A stretch of 38,273 bases of DNA from Burkholderiaceae bacterium (GTDB lineage: Bacteria; Pseudomonadota; Gammaproteobacteria; Burkholderiales; Burkholderiaceae_E), in the NCBI GenBank assembly GCA_023954135.1, contig JAMLIN010000039.1, forward strand, positions 1 to 38,273, written 5' to 3'. This document shows positions 15,038 through 25,300 of the stretch, in pieces. A model generated the notes under the pieces. That model was not told the origin of the DNA. It ran no database searches and was given only the letters and a program-made list of their open reading frames with translations. Position 1 is the stretch's first letter, and every line of letters begins with the position of its first letter. The position numbers and the translations under genes were made by a program.

Positions 15038-15688
15038 TCAGCGAGCCTCGGACGTGCCGCGTTCGCCAGCCCGCCTTGCGACCGCATCGAGCCGCTGCGC
15101 CATCGCGGCGGCTCGTTCGCGCAACTCGTCGAGCTCGGCGCTGCGCGCCAGGGGCGATTCGCCCGATTCGATGAAGCCACCCAGCTGCCGGTACAGGCGC
15201 TCGCCGGCATTCGCGACCAGGCTGCGGGCGGCACGAGAGCCTTCGGCGATCCGTCTTGCGGCGATGTCTCCGACGAAGCGGCTCAGGTCCTCTTCGCCGT
15301 CCCAGCGGACCGACTGCATCAGCTCGCCCAGGGTGGCGGCCAGCATCACGTCGCCTTCGATGCGCATGTGGCCGGACAACCCCCGGGCGCCGTCGCGCAG
15401 CCAGTCGAAACCGGCCTGCGGCGAGGGTCGCAGCAGCATCTGCACGCCGGCTTCGCCGGGCTCGGCCGGCGCCAGCCGGCCGTCGGCATCGATCGCGAGC
15501 CACAGGTCGGGAACGAGACCCCAGCCGCCGTGGGGCTCGACACCCAGCCGCAGGCGGCGCTCGCCGAACATCCGCAGGCGCTCGCGCGCCGCCGGATGCT
15601 GGTCCAGCACATGATTGAGCGCCGCGACCAGGGACGGCAGCGCCAGCCGGGCGAACTGCCGTACCGGTGCGGGCGCCGTCTCGTTCAC
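15038..15688 (-). CDS. ubiJ: Ubiquinone biosynthesis accessory factor UbiJ (SCP2 domain)
   Basis: A lipid-binding scaffold for the ubiquinone-making complex, 216 residues. The SCP2-like domain fills the first two thirds (LVAALNHVLDQHPAARERL, IDADGRLAP, HMRIEGDVMLAATLGELMQ), followed by the typical helical tail (ELDELRERAAAMAQRLDAV). The start overlaps the stop of the Tim44-domain gene as ATGA. The gene order ubiE - Tim44 - ubiJ supports the call more than sequence conservation, which is low in this family. Confidence 0.85.
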   Translation of the reverse strand: MNETAPAPVRQFARLALPSLVAALNHVLDQHPAARERLRMFGERRLRLGVEPHGGWGLVPDLWLAIDADGRLAPAEPGEAGVQMLLRPSPQAGFDWLRDGARGLSGHMRIEGDVMLAATLGELMQSVRWDGEEDLSRFVGDIAARRIAEGSRAARSLVANAGERLYRQLGGFIESGESPLARSAELDELRERAAAMAQRLDAVARRAGERGTSEAR

Positions 15689-16560
15689 TGAACTTGCTGG
15701 ATGCCCGCGAGGATCCAGCCGCCCGCGCCTTGGGCCGGCTTGGCCAGGTTCCAGATCTCCTCGAACGGTTCCGCGGCCTGGCCGGCCTCCTCGCGCATCA
15801 TGCCGGTATAGCGCACCGACGCGATGTACTCGGTCGGGGTGGTCTCGATGCCGAGCAGCTCGGCATCGAGCTGCACCACGTCGGTACGCTGGGCCGCCCC
15901 ACCCGCCTGCTCGATCTGGAGCTTGAGCTCGGCGAAGACTTCCGGCGACGTGAACTCGCGAAGATCCTTCAGGTCTCGCGCATCGAACACCGCCTGCAGC
16001 CGGATGAACTGGACCTTCGCCTGGTGGACGAAACCGTCCACATCGAAGTCGGCGGGCACCCCGATCGGGCGGTCCATGACATCGGCCGCCGCGGCATCCG
16101 GAGCCCGCCCGCCGGGCGCGGCCATCGGATGCACGGGCGTGCGCTCACGCATCATCGGCCCACCGGCGCCCTGCAGGGCCGGCCGGCGCTGTGACGCCAC
16201 CAGCCTGCGATAGACCATGAACCCGAGCGCGAGCAGCAGGCCGATCAGGATGATCGTGCCGAACTCCTCGGACAGGCCGAGGCTGCTCGCCAGCCATGCC
16301 AGGCCGAGACCGGCGGCGATCCCGGCGACCGGGCCGAGCCAGCGATTGCCACCAGCCGCAGCGGCATTGCCGGGTGGCTGCTGGCGGGCCGCCTGCCCGG
16401 CCGGCGGTTGCGCCGGCGCATTGCGCTGGCGGACGATGTCCGACTGCTTGCCGAAGGAACGGCCGCCGCCCATGCGGCGGGCATCGGCCTCGGGAACCGC
16501 CATGACGAAAGCGGTGACGCCTGCCGCCACCATCATCAGGAATCGTTGCCAGTGCTTCAT
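15685..16560 (-). CDS. Tim44-like domain membrane protein
   Basis: A 291-residue protein with an N-terminal signal-like segment (FLMMVAAGVTAFVMAVPEADA), a Gly/Arg/Gln/Pro-rich linker, one or two transmembrane helices (GPVAGIAAGLGLAWLASSLG and FGTIILIGLLLALGFMVYRR, about 82-115), and a C-terminal Tim44-like domain from about 170 (FVHQAKVQFIRLQAVFDARD; LREFTSPEVFAELKLQI). In proteobacteria this gene commonly sits between ubiE and ubiJ, and its role is not settled. The stop overlaps the ubiJ ATG; ubiE ends 69 bases upstream. Confidence 0.88.
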   Translation of the reverse strand: MKHWQRFLMMVAAGVTAFVMAVPEADARRMGGGRSFGKQSDIVRQRNAPAQPPAGQAARQQPPGNAAAAGGNRWLGPVAGIAAGLGLAWLASSLGLSEEFGTIILIGLLLALGFMVYRRLVASQRRPALQGAGGPMMRERTPVHPMAAPGGRAPDAAAADVMDRPIGVPADFDVDGFVHQAKVQFIRLQAVFDARDLKDLREFTSPEVFAELKLQIEQAGGAAQRTDVVQLDAELLGIETTPTEYIASVRYTGMMREEAGQAAEPFEEIWNLAKPAQGAGGWILAGIQQVQ

Positions 16561-16629
16561 GTGTCGTGTCTCCGTTGGAATGGGGTTATGGGAGCGCGAT
16601 CGAGATCTTCAAGAGCAGGACCCATGTTC

Positions 16630-17370
16630 TCAGACCGCGATGCCCTCGTGCAGCGCGACGACGCCCGCGCTGAGGTTGAAGTAACGGACCCGGGCGAGCC
16701 CGGCGTCCACCATCATCGATTTCAGGGTTTCCTGGTCCGGATGCATGCGGATGGATTCGGCCAGGTAGCGGTAGCTGTCCGCATCGCCGGCGACCATCCG
16801 CCCCAGCCGGGGCAGGACCGAGAAGGAATAGATGTCGTAGGCCCGCTCGAGCGGCTTCCAGACCCTGGAGAATTCCAGCACCAGCAACTTGCCGCCGGGA
16901 CGCAGCACCCGGCGCATCTCGGCGAGCGCACGATCCTTGTGGGTCATGTTGCGCAGCCCGAACGCGACGCTGACCCGGTCGAAGTAGCGATCCGGGAAAG
17001 GCAGGGCCTCGGCATCGCACTGCAGGGCGGGCTGGACATGACCGGCGTCGAGCATCCGGTCGCGGCCGACCGTGAGCATCGAGCCGTTGATGTCGGTGAG
17101 CCAGACTTCGCCCTCGGGCCCGGCGCGCCGGGCGAAGGCGCTCGCGAGGTCGGCGGTCCCGCCCGCGACATCGAGCACCTTCATGCCCCGGCGCACCGCC
17201 GCCTGCCCCACCGTGAAGGCCTTCCACGCCCGGTGCATGCCGACCGACATGAGGTCGTTCATCACGTCGTAGCGCTGCGCGACCGAGTGGAACACGCCGG
17301 CGACCTTGCCGGCCTTCTCCGCGGCCGTGACCTTGCGGAAGCCGAAATGGGTCGTCTCGGGATGGTTCAT
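16630..17370 (-). CDS. ubiE: Ubiquinone/menaquinone biosynthesis C-methyltransferase
   Basis: SAM-dependent C-methylation in ubiquinone (and menaquinone) synthesis at the inner membrane. The 246 residues match the family. Motifs: [20 protein letters not shown] at the start, [20 protein letters not shown], the SAM loop [12 protein letters not shown] (65-76), [13 protein letters not shown] and [18 protein letters not shown]. The C-terminal [12 protein letters not shown] is typical. ATG 17370 overlaps the DUF971 stop as ATGA. Confidence 0.95.
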   Translation of the reverse strand: MNHPETTHFGFRKVTAAEKAGKVAGVFHSVAQRYDVMNDLMSVGMHRAWKAFTVGQAAVRRGMKVLDVAGGTADLASAFARRAGPEGEVWLTDINGSMLTVGRDRMLDAGHVQPALQCDAEALPFPDRYFDRVSVAFGLRNMTHKDRALAEMRRVLRPGGKLLVLEFSRVWKPLERAYDIYSFSVLPRLGRMVAGDADSYRYLAESIRMHPDQETLKSMMVDAGLARVRYFNLSAGVVALHEGIAV

Positions 17371-17807
17371 CGCAGCGGCCTCGAGATTGCGCGGGCCCCG
17401 CGGGCAGCGCCCGGGATGGCCTTGTCCGTGGCGATCGCCGGTTGCGGATCCCGGCTCTTGCCGGCCCGCTCGAGCCGGTCGAGATAGTCGGACCAGAGCC
17501 GGTCGTGATCGGTCGCGATGCTGTAGAGATGCTCCCAGGAATAGATCCCGGAATCGTGCCCATCGTCGAAGCGCGGGCGGATCGCGTAGTGGCCGACCGG
17601 CTCGATCGACTCGATCCGGACCTCGCGCTTGCCGACCTGCAGTGTCTCCTGGCCCTTGCCGTGGCCACGCACCTCGGCCGACGGCGAATTCACGCGCAGG
17701 AACTCGAAGGAGAGCCGGAACGAGCGGCCATCCTCGTAGACGAGTTCCAGCGCACGCGAATCCTGGTGCACCACGACCCGAGCCGGGATCGGCGCCCCGA
17801 CGCTCAT
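17367..17807 (-). CDS. DUF971 (gamma-butyrobetaine-hydroxylase-like N-terminal) domain protein
   Basis: A 146-residue protein with the DUF971 fold seen at the N-terminus of gamma-butyrobetaine hydroxylases: [40 protein letters not shown] and [15 protein letters not shown]. Stand-alone versions are usual next to ubiE in betaproteobacteria; their role is unknown, though a link to iron-sulfur or quinone metabolism has been proposed. The C-terminal ~30 residues look disordered. It is the first gene of the ATGA-coupled ubi block. Confidence 0.85.
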   Translation of the reverse strand: MSVGAPIPARVVVHQDSRALELVYEDGRSFRLSFEFLRVNSPSAEVRGHGKGQETLQVGKREVRIESIEPVGHYAIRPRFDDGHDSGIYSWEHLYSIATDHDRLWSDYLDRLERAGKSRDPQPAIATDKAIPGAARGARAISRPLR

Positions 17808-17904
17808 GTTCGAATGATTCCCTGCAAGGCACTTCCACGCATGAATGCATGGTAGCCGATTTCACTCCCGGCGCGACCGGAAACCCCGCCCGGCAGCCGG
17901 CCGA

Positions 17905-19515
17905 TCAGCGCCGCTCGAAGCGCAGGGAAAACCGCTCGTGACCACGGCCGCGATCGAGCGACTCGACCACCATCGCGCGACGATCGTTCGCGCCGCAGCG
18001 GATCGACAAACCCTCTCCCACGACGACCGTGTCGCTGGCGGCGACGAGCGCCGACTGGCCGGCGGACTCCATCAGGAACGCGTCGACATGCTCGGCATGG
18101 CGCGGCCCGCGGATTCCGACCGGCTGCGCTCGTCCGGTCATGACCGAAAGCCGCAGGCGGTGACCGGTGCGCTGGTCCTTGCGCCCCGGCGCGGGAACGA
18201 TCTGGCGCACCGATTCGACCCTGGCCAGCAGGAAGCGGTCGGCGTCTTCCTGGACATCCGGCCCGTCGACGCAGAGCGAAACCAGTTCGCCGCGGCGCAC
18301 GTGCGGCGTCATCGCCTGCCGGTCGACGAGCCAGATACCGTCGTCGCGGGCGACCCGCCATGCCTTCTCGCTCTCGCCGGCCAGGGCGGCCGTGGCGTCG
18401 ACGCGCTCGCCGTCCTTGCCGAGCGCCATGCGCAGGATGGTGTTCTGTTCCCAGCGGCCATAGGCGTAGGAGGCCTCGCCGCGATCCCCCGCCGCGGCGA
18501 GCTCGGCCCGGGAGCGATGGAACGTCGGCATGCCGACCCGCAGCCGGATCGGCGCCGGGCGCCCGGCCGCGACGATGCCGCCGCGATTGCGGGCGCTCCA
18601 GGCGAACATCAGTTCGTCGAGCAGGCCCGCGAGGGCCGCGCGGTCCATCCCCGGCACCCCGCGCCCGGCCGAACGGGCGTTCGCGAGCCAGCCATCGCGA
18701 CGCTCGGCGAGCTTCTTCTGCAGGTGATGCGTGTCGAGCCGGACCGACAGGCGCGGGCCGAGCCAGAACGTCGGACCATGCGGGTTGCCGGCAAGCGCCA
18801 GGCCGGTATCGAAGCGATAGCCGACGCGGGTTGCCCAGCGCCTGGCCAGCCGATCGATGAGGCTTGCCTGCGCAGCCGGACGGCCATCGAGGCCGACCGC
18901 CTGCAGCAGCAGCGGATAGGTGATCGCGGCGCGCGCGTTCACCGGCCTGGCGATCGCCATCGGATCGACCAGCGGCTCGTCGAGGAAGGTCGTCTGGCGC
19001 ATGTGGCGCGCCAGGTCCGAGAGATCGAACCAGTCGACCGGCTCGACCTCGACATGCGCGAGCAAGGCGAACGCCAGCCGCCGCGACAGCGCATCGAGAC
19101 TGCGCGCGAGCGGCATGACCTCCCGGATGGCGTTGCTCGCACCCGGTATGACGGAGCGGGTATCGAGTTCCCCCGCCTCGACCATGCGGGTGTAAGCCGT
19201 CCGGTAGGCGCGATGCAGTCGATCGAGCGCTGTCGCCACCTCACGCCAGCGGGCGATGTTGTCCGGACCGAAGGGCGCCGTCGCGGTGCGCAGGCGACAC
19301 GCATGCCGGTCGGCATCGACGAGCAGGCTCGCCCGGGCGAGCTCGAGCATCTCGACGGTGACGTCGATCGCGAAGTTGCCCTCGGCGATGCGCCCCACCA
19401 GGGCGGTGACCGCCTTGAGGCGTTCCCCCGATTCCTGGGGCATGCGCCCGAGCCACTTGTGGCAGGCGGCCGGGCCGTCGACGCCGCCCGTCTCGAATGC
19501 TGCTCCGGATGCCAT
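17905..19515 (-). CDS. Unrecognised 536-residue protein
   Basis: I do not recognise a named family. No signal peptide or membrane helix is visible. The first ~280 residues are mostly helical (repeated amphipathic stretches with LLVDADRH, LDRLHRAYRTAYTRMVEAG, RLAFALLAHVEVEPVDWFDL). The last ~200 residues read as alternating strands (RRGELVSLCVDG, HRLRLSVMTGRAQPVGIRGP, DTVVVGEGLSIRCG, FSLRFERR), a pattern loosely like the beta-barrel end of large c-di-GMP-linked proteins, but no PilZ RxxxR/DxSxxG motif is evident. ATG 19515 is chosen; no strong Shine-Dalgarno precedes it. It sits between the HIT gene and the ubi block, same strand. Confidence 0.75.
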   Translation of the reverse strand: MASGAAFETGGVDGPAACHKWLGRMPQESGERLKAVTALVGRIAEGNFAIDVTVEMLELARASLLVDADRHACRLRTATAPFGPDNIARWREVATALDRLHRAYRTAYTRMVEAGELDTRSVIPGASNAIREVMPLARSLDALSRRLAFALLAHVEVEPVDWFDLSDLARHMRQTTFLDEPLVDPMAIARPVNARAAITYPLLLQAVGLDGRPAAQASLIDRLARRWATRVGYRFDTGLALAGNPHGPTFWLGPRLSVRLDTHHLQKKLAERRDGWLANARSAGRGVPGMDRAALAGLLDELMFAWSARNRGGIVAAGRPAPIRLRVGMPTFHRSRAELAAAGDRGEASYAYGRWEQNTILRMALGKDGERVDATAALAGESEKAWRVARDDGIWLVDRQAMTPHVRRGELVSLCVDGPDVQEDADRFLLARVESVRQIVPAPGRKDQRTGHRLRLSVMTGRAQPVGIRGPRHAEHVDAFLMESAGQSALVAASDTVVVGEGLSIRCGANDRRAMVVESLDRGRGHERFSLRFERR

Positions 19516-19635
19516 CTGAGAAATCCCGCATGCACGGCGATCGGCCCGGGATCCGGGCGCATCTGCCTCTTGAGGATCCGGTACTACACACGAAACGCGT
19601 CCGTCAGTAAATGAACGGCTGGCGAAGGGCGACCA

Positions 19636-19677
19636 ATGGTCGATCGAGGCCGACCAACGACCATGATGGGTCGATCG
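19636..19677. repeat. Clustered GGTCG/CGACC repeats downstream of the HIT gene
   Basis: ATGGTCG (19636-19642) is complementary to CGACCAT (19658-19664), with another CGACCA at 19651-19656. GGTCGATCG occurs at 19638-19646 and 19669-19677. This may be a terminator-like hairpin for the HIT gene or an operator for the gene that starts at 19515. There is no T run. Confidence 0.35.
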
Positions 19678-19679
19678 CA

Positions 19680-20117
19680 TCAGGCGAAGGCCTGTCGCAG
19701 CGCCTCGCGGTAGGCCGGCAGGTGCTCGATGATCGCGTCCCGGCGCGGCGCCGCGGCGGCGACCCGCTTCGGGTCGGTCGCCGCCCAGACCGGCGCCGGG
19801 AAATGCGCGTCATCGGGCCAGCGGGCGATCAGGTGCCAGTGCAGGTGCGGCACCTGGTTGCCGAGGCTCGCGAGGTTGATCTTGGCGGGCGAGAGAACCT
19901 CGCGCATGACCCGCTCGACACGCACCAGGGCATCCAGCAGCCGGGCGCGGTCCGCATCGACCAGGTCGCTAAGCTCGGCGACATGGGCGTTCCAGACGAC
20001 GCGGGTGAAACCGGGATAGAGCGGCTCGTCGGCGAGGATCACCCGCAGGCGGTCGTCGCGCCAGACGAGCTCGCCACCGGTGTCGGAGCACAGGGGGCAC
20101 CCGGGTTCAGTCTTCAT
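19680..20117 (-). CDS. HIT-family nucleotide-binding protein
   Basis: A 145-residue histidine-triad protein, usually a nucleoside phosphoramidase or dinucleotide hydrolase. The triad HLHWH is at 91-95 (QVPHLHWHLIARW), and CPLC at 7-10 is the zinc-binding pair found in many HIT proteins. ATG 20117 is chosen because it begins MKTEPGCPLC and has GGAGA upstream; the longer frame runs into the LysR gene. Its start overlaps the end of the LysR gene by 11 bases, so the two are likely cotranscribed. Confidence 0.92.
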   Translation of the reverse strand: MKTEPGCPLCSDTGGELVWRDDRLRVILADEPLYPGFTRVVWNAHVAELSDLVDADRARLLDALVRVERVMREVLSPAKINLASLGNQVPHLHWHLIARWPDDAHFPAPVWAATDPKRVAAAAPRRDAIIEHLPAYREALRQAFA

Positions 20118-21072
20118 GGTCGTCTCCAGCAGGGGCCGCACCGGCCCCGATCGCCTCGTCGAGCAGCCAGGCGCGCAGCGCGGCGACCCGCGGATCACTG
20201 CCGCCGGTCCCGACGAGCCAGTACTGCCGGGGCAGAGCCTGGCGATGTCCGAACGGAGCCACCAGCTCACCTCGCGAGATGCTGCGCTCGAGCAGGGGCA
20301 GGCGGGCGAGCGCCACTCCGGCGCCATCGATCGCGGCCTGGATCATCTGGGAGTAGTTGGTGAACGACAGCACGCCGGCCGGCCGCAGGGACGGCACGCC
20401 GAGCGCGACGAGCCAGGGCGCCCAGTCGAGCCAGGCCATGTCGGACTGGACCGTGGCGAGCGCCAGCAGCACATGCTCCGCCAGATCGGACGGCTCGCGC
20501 AGCGGCCTGGCCGGATCGGACAGCAGGCCGGGGCTGCACACCGGGATGACCGACTCGTCGAACAGGGCGACGGCATCGGCCGGCGCCGCGCCCGGCGCGC
20601 AGAAGCGGATAGCGAGGTCGACGCGGTGCACACGGGGATCGAGCACCGCGTCGTCGGCGACGATCCGGACATCGACATCGGGATGGCGCTGGCGAAACGC
20701 GGCGAGCCGCGGCACCAGCCACAGCGAGGCGAAGGACATCGTGGTGGTCACGGTGACCGGCTCGCGGGCGCTGTGCGACGCGATCTCCCGTGCAGCGGCA
20801 TCGATCAGGCCGAGGGCCTCGCTTACCGCGCGCGCGAAGCGCCGACCGTCCTCGGTGAGCTCGAGGCGCCTGTTCATGCGCACGAACAGGGGCGCGCCGA
20901 GCGCTTCCTCGAGCGCCCTGATCTGCCGGCTGATCGCCGACTGGGTCAGGGCGAGCTCGCCACCCGCGCGGGTGAACGACAGATGGCGGGCCGCCGCCTC
21001 GAAGCCCCGAACCATGTCGAGAGACGGCAGGCGACGTAGCGCCGAGCCTGGAATCGGATGATTTTCACTCAT
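20107..21072 (-). CDS. LysR-family transcription regulator (GcvA-like)
   Basis: A 321-residue regulator. The helix-turn-helix is at about 18-75 (FEAAARHLSFTRAGGELALT, QSAISRQIRALEEALGAPLF), followed by the substrate-binding half with VTVTTTMSFASLWLVPRLAAF, VDLAIRFCAP and DMAWLDWAPWL. The full length is normal. The wording of the N-terminus (RRLPSLDMVRGFEAAARHLS) is that of the GcvA/AmpR branch. It is divergent from the DUF2917 gene across 140 bases, the usual place for a LysR target, and precedes the HIT gene. Confidence 0.92.
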   Translation of the reverse strand: MSENHPIPGSALRRLPSLDMVRGFEAAARHLSFTRAGGELALTQSAISRQIRALEEALGAPLFVRMNRRLELTEDGRRFARAVSEALGLIDAAAREIASHSAREPVTVTTTMSFASLWLVPRLAAFRQRHPDVDVRIVADDAVLDPRVHRVDLAIRFCAPGAAPADAVALFDESVIPVCSPGLLSDPARPLREPSDLAEHVLLALATVQSDMAWLDWAPWLVALGVPSLRPAGVLSFTNYSQMIQAAIDGAGVALARLPLLERSISRGELVAPFGHRQALPRQYWLVGTGGSDPRVAALRAWLLDEAIGAGAAPAGDDHED

Positions 21073-21212
21073 GCGAACGATGAGGATTCAGCGTTTGTCC
21101 CGGGCATCGTATTGCCGGAGCATCAGCATTGTCCAACGATATTCCGGGGCCTCTCTCCGGTATCGACGACGACGCAAGCAGATGAACTGAACGCATCCGA
21201 AAGGAGAACCAC

Positions 21213-21515
21213 ATGACCCGGCACCCACCCTATGGCCCGATCTTCCTGATGCCCGGACAGGCGATCCGGATACCGGACGCCGGATCCTTCATGCTGAGGG
21301 TACGCAGCGGCAGGGTATGGATGACCCAGGCTGGCCGGCTGGAAGACCACATCATCGGCCCCGACGAGAGCCGCTGCTTCAGCCCTGCTGCGGACGTGGT
21401 GGTGAGCGCTTTCGCGCCGGCGCAACTCGAGCTGATCGAGAACAGGGCCGGCTGCCCGGAGGCGATGGCGTCCCGGCGGGCACCAGGCCACGCCGGGCAA
21501 CCGGTTCCGGCCTAG
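21213..21515 (+). CDS. DUF2917-family protein
   Basis: A 100-residue protein with the short beta-rich DUF2917 pattern: IRIPDAGSFMLRVRSGRVWM, then TQAGRLEDHIIGPDESRCF, and a variable tail. AAGGAG precedes the ATG. The function is unknown; members often lie beside a LysR regulator, as here. Its stop (TAG, 21513-21515) directly abuts the stop of the opposing SDR gene with no gap. Confidence 0.8.
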   Translation: MTRHPPYGPIFLMPGQAIRIPDAGSFMLRVRSGRVWMTQAGRLEDHIIGPDESRCFSPAADVVVSAFAPAQLELIENRAGCPEAMASRRAPGHAGQPVPA

Positions 21516-22283
21516 TCAGAACTTCGTGTAGCCGCCGTCGATGATCATCTGCTCGCCCGTGTAGTAGGCGGAAGCCGAGCTCGCGAGATAGACGGCGGCA
21601 CCGCCGAAGTCCTCGATCGAACCCCAGCGGCGCACCGGGATCCGTGGCATGACGTTGTCGTGGAACTTGTCGTTGCCGAAGGATCGCGCGGTCATGTCGG
21701 TCTCGATCCAGCCCGGCAGGATCGAGTTGACCCGGATGCGATGGCGCGCCATCTCGACGGCGAGCGCCCGCACGAAGGCGGTGACCGCGCCCTTCGATGC
21801 GCCGTAGTGGCTGTTGCGCGCCGCGCCCTCGACCGCCGCGGTGCTCGCCGTGGCGACGAGCGAGCCGCCTTCGCCGCGCTCGATCATGTGGCGCGCGGCG
21901 GCCCGGAAGGTGAGGAAGACTCCTTCGACGTTGATCCGCTGCACCCGGCGGAACTCGTCGAGGCTCATGTCGACCATCACGGTGCCCTTGGAGGATACGC
22001 CGGCATTGGCGAAGCAGGAGTCGACCTTGCCGAGCGCCCCGAGGGTATCCGCGAAGGTGCGCTCGACCGCCGCCTCGTCGCCGACGTCGCAGGTGAAGGC
22101 CTCGACCTTCAGGCCCTCGGACACCAGCTGCTCGCGCGCCCTGGCGGTCTTGTCGGGGTTCGAGCCCCAGATCGCGACATGGGCGCCGGCCTGCGCGAGC
22201 GCCCGGGCCATGCCGAGCCCGATGCCGCCGTTGCCCCCGGTCACCAGCGCGGTGCGTCCGCTCAGATCGAATGGCTGGTACAT
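21516..22283 (-). CDS. Short-chain dehydrogenase/reductase (SDR)
   Basis: An NAD(P)-dependent oxidoreductase of 255 residues, classical SDR. The nucleotide loop TGGNGGIG is at 15-22, NAG at about 93-95, Ser147, and the catalytic Tyr160-x3-Lys164 is in YGASK. The C-terminal PGWIETDM and GEQMIIDGGY are typical of the FabG-like group. The substrate is unknown. ATG 22283 has AAGGAG 9 bases upstream. It lies 35 bases after the large FAD/Fe-S oxidase and is probably in the same operon. Confidence 0.92.
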   Translation of the reverse strand: MYQPFDLSGRTALVTGGNGGIGLGMARALAQAGAHVAIWGSNPDKTARAREQLVSEGLKVEAFTCDVGDEAAVERTFADTLGALGKVDSCFANAGVSSKGTVMVDMSLDEFRRVQRINVEGVFLTFRAAARHMIERGEGGSLVATASTAAVEGAARNSHYGASKGAVTAFVRALAVEMARHRIRVNSILPGWIETDMTARSFGNDKFHDNVMPRIPVRRWGSIEDFGGAAVYLASSASAYYTGEQMIIDGGYTKF

Positions 22284-22318
22284 GATGCCTGTCTCCTTGG
22301 TCGTGTACGGATGGAATT

Positions 22319-25300
22319 TCAGACGAGCACCCGCTCGATGCCGCCGTCGTTGGCCCGGCCGACGTAGTCCGGCAGCCAGTTCTCGCCCAGCAGATGCCGG
22401 GCCATCTCGACGACGATGTAGTCGGCCTCGGTGCCGTTCTCCTCATCGTAGCGCGCCAGGCCCTGCAGGCACGAGGGGCAGGAGGTGAGAACCTTCACCG
22501 GCCCGTCGAAGGCCTGCTCCCCATCGCCACGCACCGCGGCGACACCGCGCCGCAGCTCCTGGGCCTTGCGAAACCGCACCTGGGTCGAGATGTCCGGCCG
22601 GCTGACGGCGAGCGTACCGGATTCGCCGCAGCAGCGCTCGGTGAGGAGAACCTCCCCGTTGGCCCCGCTGTCGATCAGCTGGTTGACCACCGCGAGCGGC
22701 TGGTACTTCTTCATCGGGGTATGGCAGGGGTCGTGGTACATGTAGCGCGTACCGGTCACGCCCTCGATCTTCAGCCCCTTCTCCATCAGGTATTCGTGGA
22801 TGTCGATGATGCGGCTGCCCGGGAAGATGCGATCGAACTCGTAGGTCGAGATCTGGTCGTAGCAGGTTCCGCAGGACACCACGACCGTCTTGATGTCGAG
22901 GTAGTTCAGGGTGGTGGCGACCCGGTGGAACAGCACCCGGTTGTCGGTGATCATCTTCTCGGCCTTGTCGTACTGGCCGGAACCGCGCTGGGGGTAGCCG
23001 CAGCAGAGGTAGCCCGGCGGCAGCACCGTCTGCACCCCGACATGCCAGAGCATCGCCTGGGTCGCCAGCCCGACCTGCGAGAACAGGCGCTCGGACCCGC
23101 AGCCGGGGAAATAGAACACCGCCTCGGCATCGGCGCTCGTCGTCCGCGGGTCCCGGATGATCGGGACGTAGCGGTTGTCCTCGATGTCGAGCAGCGCGCG
23201 GGCGGTCTTCTTGGGCAGGCCGCCCGGGAGCTTGCGGTTGACGAAGTGGATCACCTGCTCCTTGACCGGCGCCTTGCCGACCGTCGCGGGCGGCTTGCGG
23301 TTCTGCGCGCGCCCGAAGCGCTTGAGCACGTCGTTCGCCATGCGCTGCGCCTTGTAGCCGACGCCCACCATCGCCGCCCGGGTCAGCTTGATGGTGTCGG
23401 GATCGGTCGCGTTCAGGAAGAACATCGCCGCCGCGTTGCCGGCGTTGAACTTCTTGCGCCCCATCCGGCGCAGCAGGTTGCGCATGTTCATCGACACGTC
23501 GCCGAAGTCGATGTCCACCGGGCACGGGGCTTCGCACTTGTGGCAGACGGTGCAATGGTCGGCGACGTCGGAGAACTCGTCCCAGTGCCGGATCGACACC
23601 CCGCGCCGGGTCTGCTCCTCGTACAGGAAGGCCTCGACCAGCAGGGAGGTGGCGAGGATCTTGTTGCGCGGCGAATAGAGCAGGTTCGCCCGCGGCACGT
23701 GGGTCGCGCAGACGGGCTTGCACTTGCCGCAGCGCAGGCAGTTCTTGACCGAGTCGGCGATCGCGCCGATCTCGGACGCCTGCATGATCAGCGACTCGGC
23801 GCCCATCAGGCCGAAGCTCGGGGTATAGGCGTTGCGCAGGTCGGCGCCGGCGATCAGCTTGCCGCGGTTGAAGCGGCCCTCCGGGTCGACCCGCTCCTTG
23901 TACAGGCGAAAGGGCTCGAGCTCGTCGTCCTGCAGGAAGGCGAGCTTGGTGAGCCCGATCCCGTGCTCGCCGGAGATGACACCGTCGAGCGAGCGGGCGA
24001 GCGCCATGATCCGCACGACCGCCGCCTCGGCCTCCTTGAGCATGCCGTAGTCGTCGGAGTTGACCGGAATGTTGGTGTGCACGTTGCCGTCGCCGGCATG
24101 CATGTGCAGCGCGACGAAGACCCGGCTGCGCAGGATCCGCGCGTGGGCGGTCTCGAGCGCCGCCAACGTCGGCTCGAAGGTCTGCCCCGAGAGGATGCGT
24201 CGCAGGCCGTCGCGCAACTCGCGCTTCCAGGACACCCGGACGATGCGATCCTGCAGCAGGCGAAAGAGCGTCGCTTCGGGCTCCCCGGCCAGCAGCCCGC
24301 GCGCCTCGCCCTCGACATCGGCCAGGCCGTGCCCGGCCATGGCATCGACGAGGCCCGCCAGCGGTTCGTCCATCCGCTCGAGCAGGAAGCGCCAGCGCCG
24401 CCCCACCGAGTCGACGAGGGCGAGCGCTTCGCGGCGCCGCTCGGCGACGAGCTCGCCGACATCGGCGCCGACACCTTCATCGAGCTTGCCGAGCGCCCAG
24501 TCCGTATCGAGCAGGCGCCGGATCTCCTCGACGAGGCGCAGCTTGTTGCCGATCGAGAGCTCGATGTTGATGTGCTCGATGCCGTCGGTGTATTCGCCCA
24601 GCCGCGGCAGGGGAATGACGACGTCCTCGTTGATCTTGAAGGCGTTGGTATGGCGCGCGATCGCGGCGGTCCGCGAGCGGTCGGCCCAGAAGCGCTTGCG
24701 CGCATCGGCCGCCACCGCGACGAAACCCTCGCCCGCGCGCCGGTTGGCCAGCCGCACCACCTCGGAGGCGGCAAGCGCGACATCCTCGTCCCGGTCGCCG
24801 ACGATGTCGCCGATCAGGACCAGCTTGGGCAGGCCGCCGCGCCGGGACTTGGTCGTGTACCGGACCGCGCGCAGGTAGCGCTCGTCGAGATGCTCGAGGC
24901 CGGCGAGCATCACCCGGCGACCGACGGCAGGCCCCGCTTCGCGCGACAGCGAGTCGAGGTAGTCCTTGATCTCCACGATCGAGGGCACCGCGAGCTTGGG
25001 TTGCCCGAAGAACTCGAGGCAGACGGTACGGATGCAGGCCGGCATGCGATGCAGCACCCAGCGCGCCGAGGTGATGAGCCCGTCGCAGCCTTCCTTCTGC
25101 ACGCCCGGCAGGCCGGCGAGGAACTTGTCGGTGACGTCCTTGCCGAGCCCGGCGCGACGAAACGCGCGGCCCGGGATCGTCAGGGTCTCACGGCGCACGG
25201 GTTCGCCCTGCATCCGGCCGTCGCGTCCGAGCTGCCGGGGCTTGAACCAGGCGAGATCGAAGCGGGCCTCCTCGACGTCGTGGATCTTGCCGAGGTTGTG

